DNA from: an uncultured Bacillota bacterium | GTDB lineage: Bacteria; Bacillota_I; Bacilli_A; RF39; UBA660 | Assembly (NCBI GenBank): GCA_947364595.1 | Contig: CANATJ010000008.1 | Coordinates: 1-34,461 of the forward strand | DNA length: 34,461 nt | Direction of reading: 5' to 3' | Shown here: positions 32,201 through 34,461 of the stretch, piece after piece | Layout of the letters: each line of letters opens with the position of its first letter | How positions within the stretch are numbered: position 1 is the stretch's first letter | Notes under the pieces: generated by a model | What the model was told of the DNA's origin: nothing | What the model saw: the letters and a program-made list of their open reading frames with translations, nothing else | Databases searched by the model: none | Program-made: the position numbers and the translations under genes

Positions 32201-32296
32201 AGTGAGGGAAACCTCATAAAAAAGGAAACACTGTAACTTATCAGTGTCTACCTTATTTGTGGGTGACACTAAGCTAATGCTTGGTGTCTTTTTTAT
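32201..32296 (+). ncRNA. Candidate antisense antitoxin RNA of locus 3 (small RNA copy 3)
   Basis: About 96 nt: 5' hairpin GAGG-GAAA-CCTC (32204-32215), ATAAAAAAGGA linker, hairpin ACACTG-TAACTTAT-CAGTGT (about 32227-32247), ACCTTATTTGTGGGTG, then terminator GACACTAAGC-TAAT-GCTTGGTGTC (32265-32288) with a T-run (32289-32294). It is antisense to the 3' UTR of the peptide gene at 32302-32376, with both transcripts converging. Same order of elements as copies 1 and 2. Antitoxin role inferred. Confidence 0.72.
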
Positions 32297-32301
32297 TTAT
32301 C

Positions 32302-32376
32302 CTAAACCCCCTGATTTAAAATTAACAAAATTATAATTATAATTAATAACAAGACTAAAAAATCTTTTTTATTCAT
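32302..32376 (-). CDS. 24-residue hydrophobic peptide, candidate type I toxin (locus 3)
   Basis: Starts MNKKDF, then about 14 Leu/Ile/Val residues, ending LNQGV: a single membrane-spanning peptide. A strong GGAGG lies ten bases upstream of this ATG; an in-frame ATG two codons earlier is only four bases from it and is less likely. The pattern M-(S/N)-K-(R/K)-(E/D) and the length match the peptide at 12642-12719. The mRNA 5' part GGTGTCTGCC (32414-32423) can pair over ten bases (two G-U) with GGTAGACACT in its terminator region (32243-32252), mirroring locus 2. The terminator is the hairpin at about 32226-32248 with a T-run. Its own promoter is weak (TGTAACAAT, about 32430). Confidence 0.7.
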   Translation of the reverse strand: MNKKDFLVLLLIIIIILLILNQGV

Positions 32377-32630
32377 AATCATAAAACCTCCACTCTAGTC
32401 TAATGACTTGGAAGGCAGACACCAATAATTGTTACAACGTTTCCTGAAAAACAATATACACTTATGATAAAAATAATGCAAATATATAATTTGGAACTTT
32501 CATATTGAATTTTTCCTGAATTATAAATTTTCATCTATAAAAAATAAAAATTTGTAATCTTATAAACTAACAATTTATATAATTTATAAATTAATCTTTA
32601 AAAACTGTTTGAAAAATAAAATTTTTTTTG

Positions 32631-32736
32631 ATAAAATATTAAATGTTTTATAACAAATAGTAACGACACATGTATAGTCATAAGACTTGTAAATCTGATT
32701 ACGGTACAACTATTACCAAATCGATTTACAAGTCTT
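32631..32736 (+). promoter_or_regulatory. Leader with attenuator-like hairpin before the DUF2798 gene
   Basis: Possible promoter TTGATA near 32629 with TATAAC/TAACAA near 32650. It is followed by a perfect 14-bp stem: AAGACTTGTAAATC (32682-32695) pairs with GATTTACAAGTCTT (32723-32736), and TTTTTG follows. The 27-nt loop holds a second small hairpin (GGTA...TACC). This is a complete intrinsic terminator between the likely promoter and the gene start at 32769, so attenuation is possible. It may instead insulate the gene from upstream transcription. Confidence 0.55.
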
Positions 32737-32768
32737 TTTGTTATAAAATTTAGGAAGGAGGTTTTATC

Positions 32769-33275
32769 ATGCCAGAAACAAAAAATCAAAAAAGAATATT
32801 TGCTCTTATAACAGTTATTATAACAGTACCTTGTTTTGTATTTTATTGTTTAAGTATTGAAAACGGAAGGCTATTAAATGTTGATCCTTTATTTGGATTA
32901 GTCTTAATACCAATAGAATTAGTATTAGCATATATTTGCGCAACAAAAATTGGAAGTCCACTAGCTATTAAATTAGCCCTTAAAGCTGTACCCCCTAAAG
33001 ATTATAAGCCGAAAATTGTAGAAACAGCTATAGTATGTGCAACCGCATGCATTATGTGTCCATTAATGACATTTTTAGCTACCATCTTATATCAAGGAAT
33101 TTTCCCAGCATTAATATTTAAAGATAGTAGCTTTACATTAATAAATTTCTTCATAAATTTTATTCCAATTTTTTTACAAAGTTTTATACAAAACTTTCCG
33201 TTCGCCCTATTAGGACAACTATTCTTCATTCAACCACTTGTTAGATCAATATTTAAATTTATATATAAAAAATAA
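32769..33275 (+). CDS. DUF2798-family membrane protein
   Basis: 168 residues with four hydrophobic helices. It has the family start M.(E/K)(T/N)K.QK.IFALITVIITVPCFVFYCLS, and a second, similar half from about residue 80 (AIVCATACIMCPLMTFLATILYQG). Ends with a basic FKFIYKK. Function of the family is unknown. A perfect AAGGAGG RBS lies eight bases upstream. It is preceded by a terminator-like leader and followed by a bidirectional terminator, so it is a single-gene unit. Confidence 0.85.
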   Translation: MPETKNQKRIFALITVIITVPCFVFYCLSIENGRLLNVDPLFGLVLIPIELVLAYICATKIGSPLAIKLALKAVPPKDYKPKIVETAIVCATACIMCPLMTFLATILYQGIFPALIFKDSSFTLINFFINFIPIFLQSFIQNFPFALLGQLFFIQPLVRSIFKFIYKK

Positions 33276-33306
33276 GTAGCATATTAAAAACTCTACTTAT
33301 TTTTTT
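33272..33306. terminator. Bidirectional terminator between converging genes
   Basis: ATAAGTAG...CTACTTAT stem with T-runs on both sides. It serves the DUF2798 gene (plus) and the kinase gene (minus). Confidence 0.8.
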
Positions 33307-33313
33307 ATTAAGG

Positions 33314-34461
33314 TTAAAATCTTTTCAATACTCTTTCAATTTCAGATTCAAGTTTTGATTTGCTTATTACATCAGCAAATCCATCTTTTAAATAATGAAG
33401 TTTTATTCCTTCTTTATTATCATTTATCATAACTACTACTGGTGTTTTAAAATCTTTTACCTTCTTAAGTGCTTTTAAAACCTCATAGGCACTATAAGTA
33501 TCCATCTCATCATCTAATATAATTAAATCATACTTAATCTTAGTTCTAGCTTTTTCTATCGCATCTCTTCCATATACAGATGTACTAACCATAATGCCAT
33601 CTTCTTGGATTTGCTTTTCGATTTCCTTAAGTTCTCTTTCGTCATCATCAATAACTAGTATTTGCTTTTCTCCATAAATAGAATGTTCATAACTTTCTAA
33701 TTTTTTAGTTATTTCTGTTTTAGTAGTTTCTACTATCTTTTGTTCTAATATAACTGTTACTGAAGTCCCTACGCCTTCTTCGCTTTTTATCATCAAAGTT
33801 CCACCAAGCATATTAACCAATTTCTTAACTGCAAATATATCTAAATTTCTATTTTCAATATCAGTTACATCTATCTTAGATAAATCTTCACCACTTAAGC
33901 TTAATATTTCATTTATTCTATCAATGCTTATTCCCTTACCTGAATCTTCAACTGTAATAATTAATCTACAAATTCCATATCTTTCAATACTACTTATATC
34001 TAATGAAATAAAGCCCTCTTTAGTAAAATCATTAGAAATATTAATTAAAGATGAAATAATTTGTTTTAATTTAATTGAATCACCATATAAGTAAGTTGGA
34101 ATACTACTACCAATACTAAAATCAAACTTAATTCCCTCTTTTATAACCTCTTTCGCTCTAAAAGTTACCTCTTTAAATACATTATTAATATTATATCTAC
34201 TATCAAATACTTTTATCTTTTGTGTATCCATATTTGATATGTTTAAAGCCTTATTAATTAAATAATCTACTTGTTTTCCATAATTATTAATAGATTTACT
34301 AGCAGATAATAATTCCTTAGAATCTTTCATACTAACCATTCTATCACTAATATCAACAATATCCTTAACTGGTTTTTTAATATCTTGAGTCATTCTGAAC
34401 ATAAATTTAGAATGATCTTCATTTGTCTTTTCAATTAATTTCTTATTTTTATAAAGTTCAC
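33314..34461 (-). CDS. Hybrid histidine-kinase-like/receiver protein without the H-box His, partial
   Basis: At least 381 residues, open to the window edge (the 5' part is missing; the Met at 34402 is internal). A dimerisation helix has HSKFMFRMTQDIKKPVKDIV, which aligns with the HisKA box (SEFLANMSHEIRTPL), but the phospho-accepting His is Gln. An HATPase domain follows with an N-box (SLINISND), DSGKGI and LVNMLGGTLMIKSEEGVGTSVTV, so ATP binding looks possible. A C-terminal receiver domain (about the last 118 visible residues) has the acidic pair in VIDDDE, the phosphorylatable Asp in LIILDDEMD and the conserved Lys in VISKSK. It may act as a pseudokinase regulator or take phosphate from another kinase. 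N-terminal sensor not visible. Confidence 0.85.
   Translation of the reverse strand, partial: ELYKNKKLIEKTNEDHSKFMFRMTQDIKKPVKDIVDISDRMVSMKDSKELLSASKSINNYGKQVDYLINKALNISNMDTQKIKVFDSRYNINNVFKEVTFRAKEVIKEGIKFDFSIGSSIPTYLYGDSIKLKQIISSLINISNDFTKEGFISLDISSIERYGICRLIITVEDSGKGISIDRINEILSLSGEDLSKIDVTDIENRNLDIFAVKKLVNMLGGTLMIKSEEGVGTSVTVILEQKIVETTKTEITKKLESYEHSIYGEKQILVIDDDERELKEIEKQIQEDGIMVSTSVYGRDAIEKARTKIKYDLIILDDEMDTYSAYEVLKALKKVKDFKTPVVVMINDNKEGIKLHYLKDGFADVISKSKLESEIERVLKRF

Noticed and set aside
32598-32789. Minus-strand 63-codon ORF
   Set aside because: It overlaps the leader hairpin and RBS of the DUF2798 gene and has no RBS or recognisable product.

Overview
This window comes from a very AT-rich, low-GC Gram-positive-type bacterium. 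Genes use strong AGGAGG/GAGGTG ribosome-binding sites and sigma-A promoters with spacing close to 17 bp. UGA is an ordinary stop (it ends the CPBP gene, for example) and Trp is TGG, so the Mycoplasma code is not used. Peptidoglycan hydrolases, GatCAB, a T-box and YerB/YmfF/YmfH-type proteins suggest an uncultured gut Bacilli or Mollicutes-relative lineage (RF39-like). That placement is inference. No rRNA, CRISPR array, transposase or integrase is visible.

Layout. 1-1.4 kb: an N-acetylmuramoyl-L-alanine amidase with at least five LysM repeats, cut by the window start. 1.5-1.8 kb: a small structured RNA and tRNA-Arg. 1.8-7.7 kb (minus): an HD-domain protein, a DUF3048 protein, a phosphodiester-glycosidase-like protein with a membrane-anchored partner, uvrC and a YgjV-like protein. 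7.8-9.2 kb (plus): two unknown genes and a YigZ/IMPACT protein. 9.2-12.5 kb (minus): an M16 protease pair (one active, one lacking the zinc motif) and deoD. 12.5-13 kb: a type I toxin-antitoxin-like locus with a decayed tandem copy. 13-15.6 kb (minus): a GH25 lysozyme, cysE, tRNA-Ser, an orphan prepilin and a 50-residue acidic protein. 15.7-21.3 kb (minus): tRNA-Ile, tRNA-Glu, an Asn-specific T-box leader, two tRNA-Asn genes, then gatC-gatA-gatB-aspS. 21.4-25.9 kb: tRNA-Lys, a PncC/CinA-C protein, a proline-repeat protein with a degenerate GH25-like domain, and a CtpE-like P-type ATPase. 26-29.2 kb (plus): tRNA-Gly and a likely accessory segment (coiled-coil ORF, CPBP protein, tRNA-3'-end-like remnant, RhuM protein, unknown gene). 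29.2-32.1 kb (minus): a GNAT, an FAD oxidoreductase with a Rieske domain and an HD hydrolase. 32.1-32.5 kb: a second toxin-antitoxin-like locus. 32.6-34.5 kb: a DUF2798 membrane protein behind an attenuator-like hairpin, and a partial hybrid kinase-receiver protein whose H-box His is Gln.

Two systems stand out. First, three loci (about 1.52-1.64, 12.5-12.96 and 32.16-32.45 kb) encode a shared architecture of about 95-115 nt RNA: a sigma-A promoter with exactly 17 bp spacing, a GNRA-like 4-bp hairpin, an AUAAA linker, a long hairpin and an intrinsic terminator. Two of them lie antisense to the 3' part of a transcript for a 24-25 residue hydrophobic peptide beginning M(S/N)K(R/K)(E/D). In both toxin transcripts the predicted 5' end is complementary to the 3' terminator region. 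These are hallmarks of type I toxin-antitoxin modules, and I do not recognise this family. Second, a T-box with specifier AAC (Asn) precedes two tRNA-Asn genes and all the enzymes that would make Asn-tRNA(Asn) by transamidation (AspRS plus GatCAB). This is a self-contained circuit in which uncharged tRNA-Asn would raise both tRNA-Asn and its charging route.
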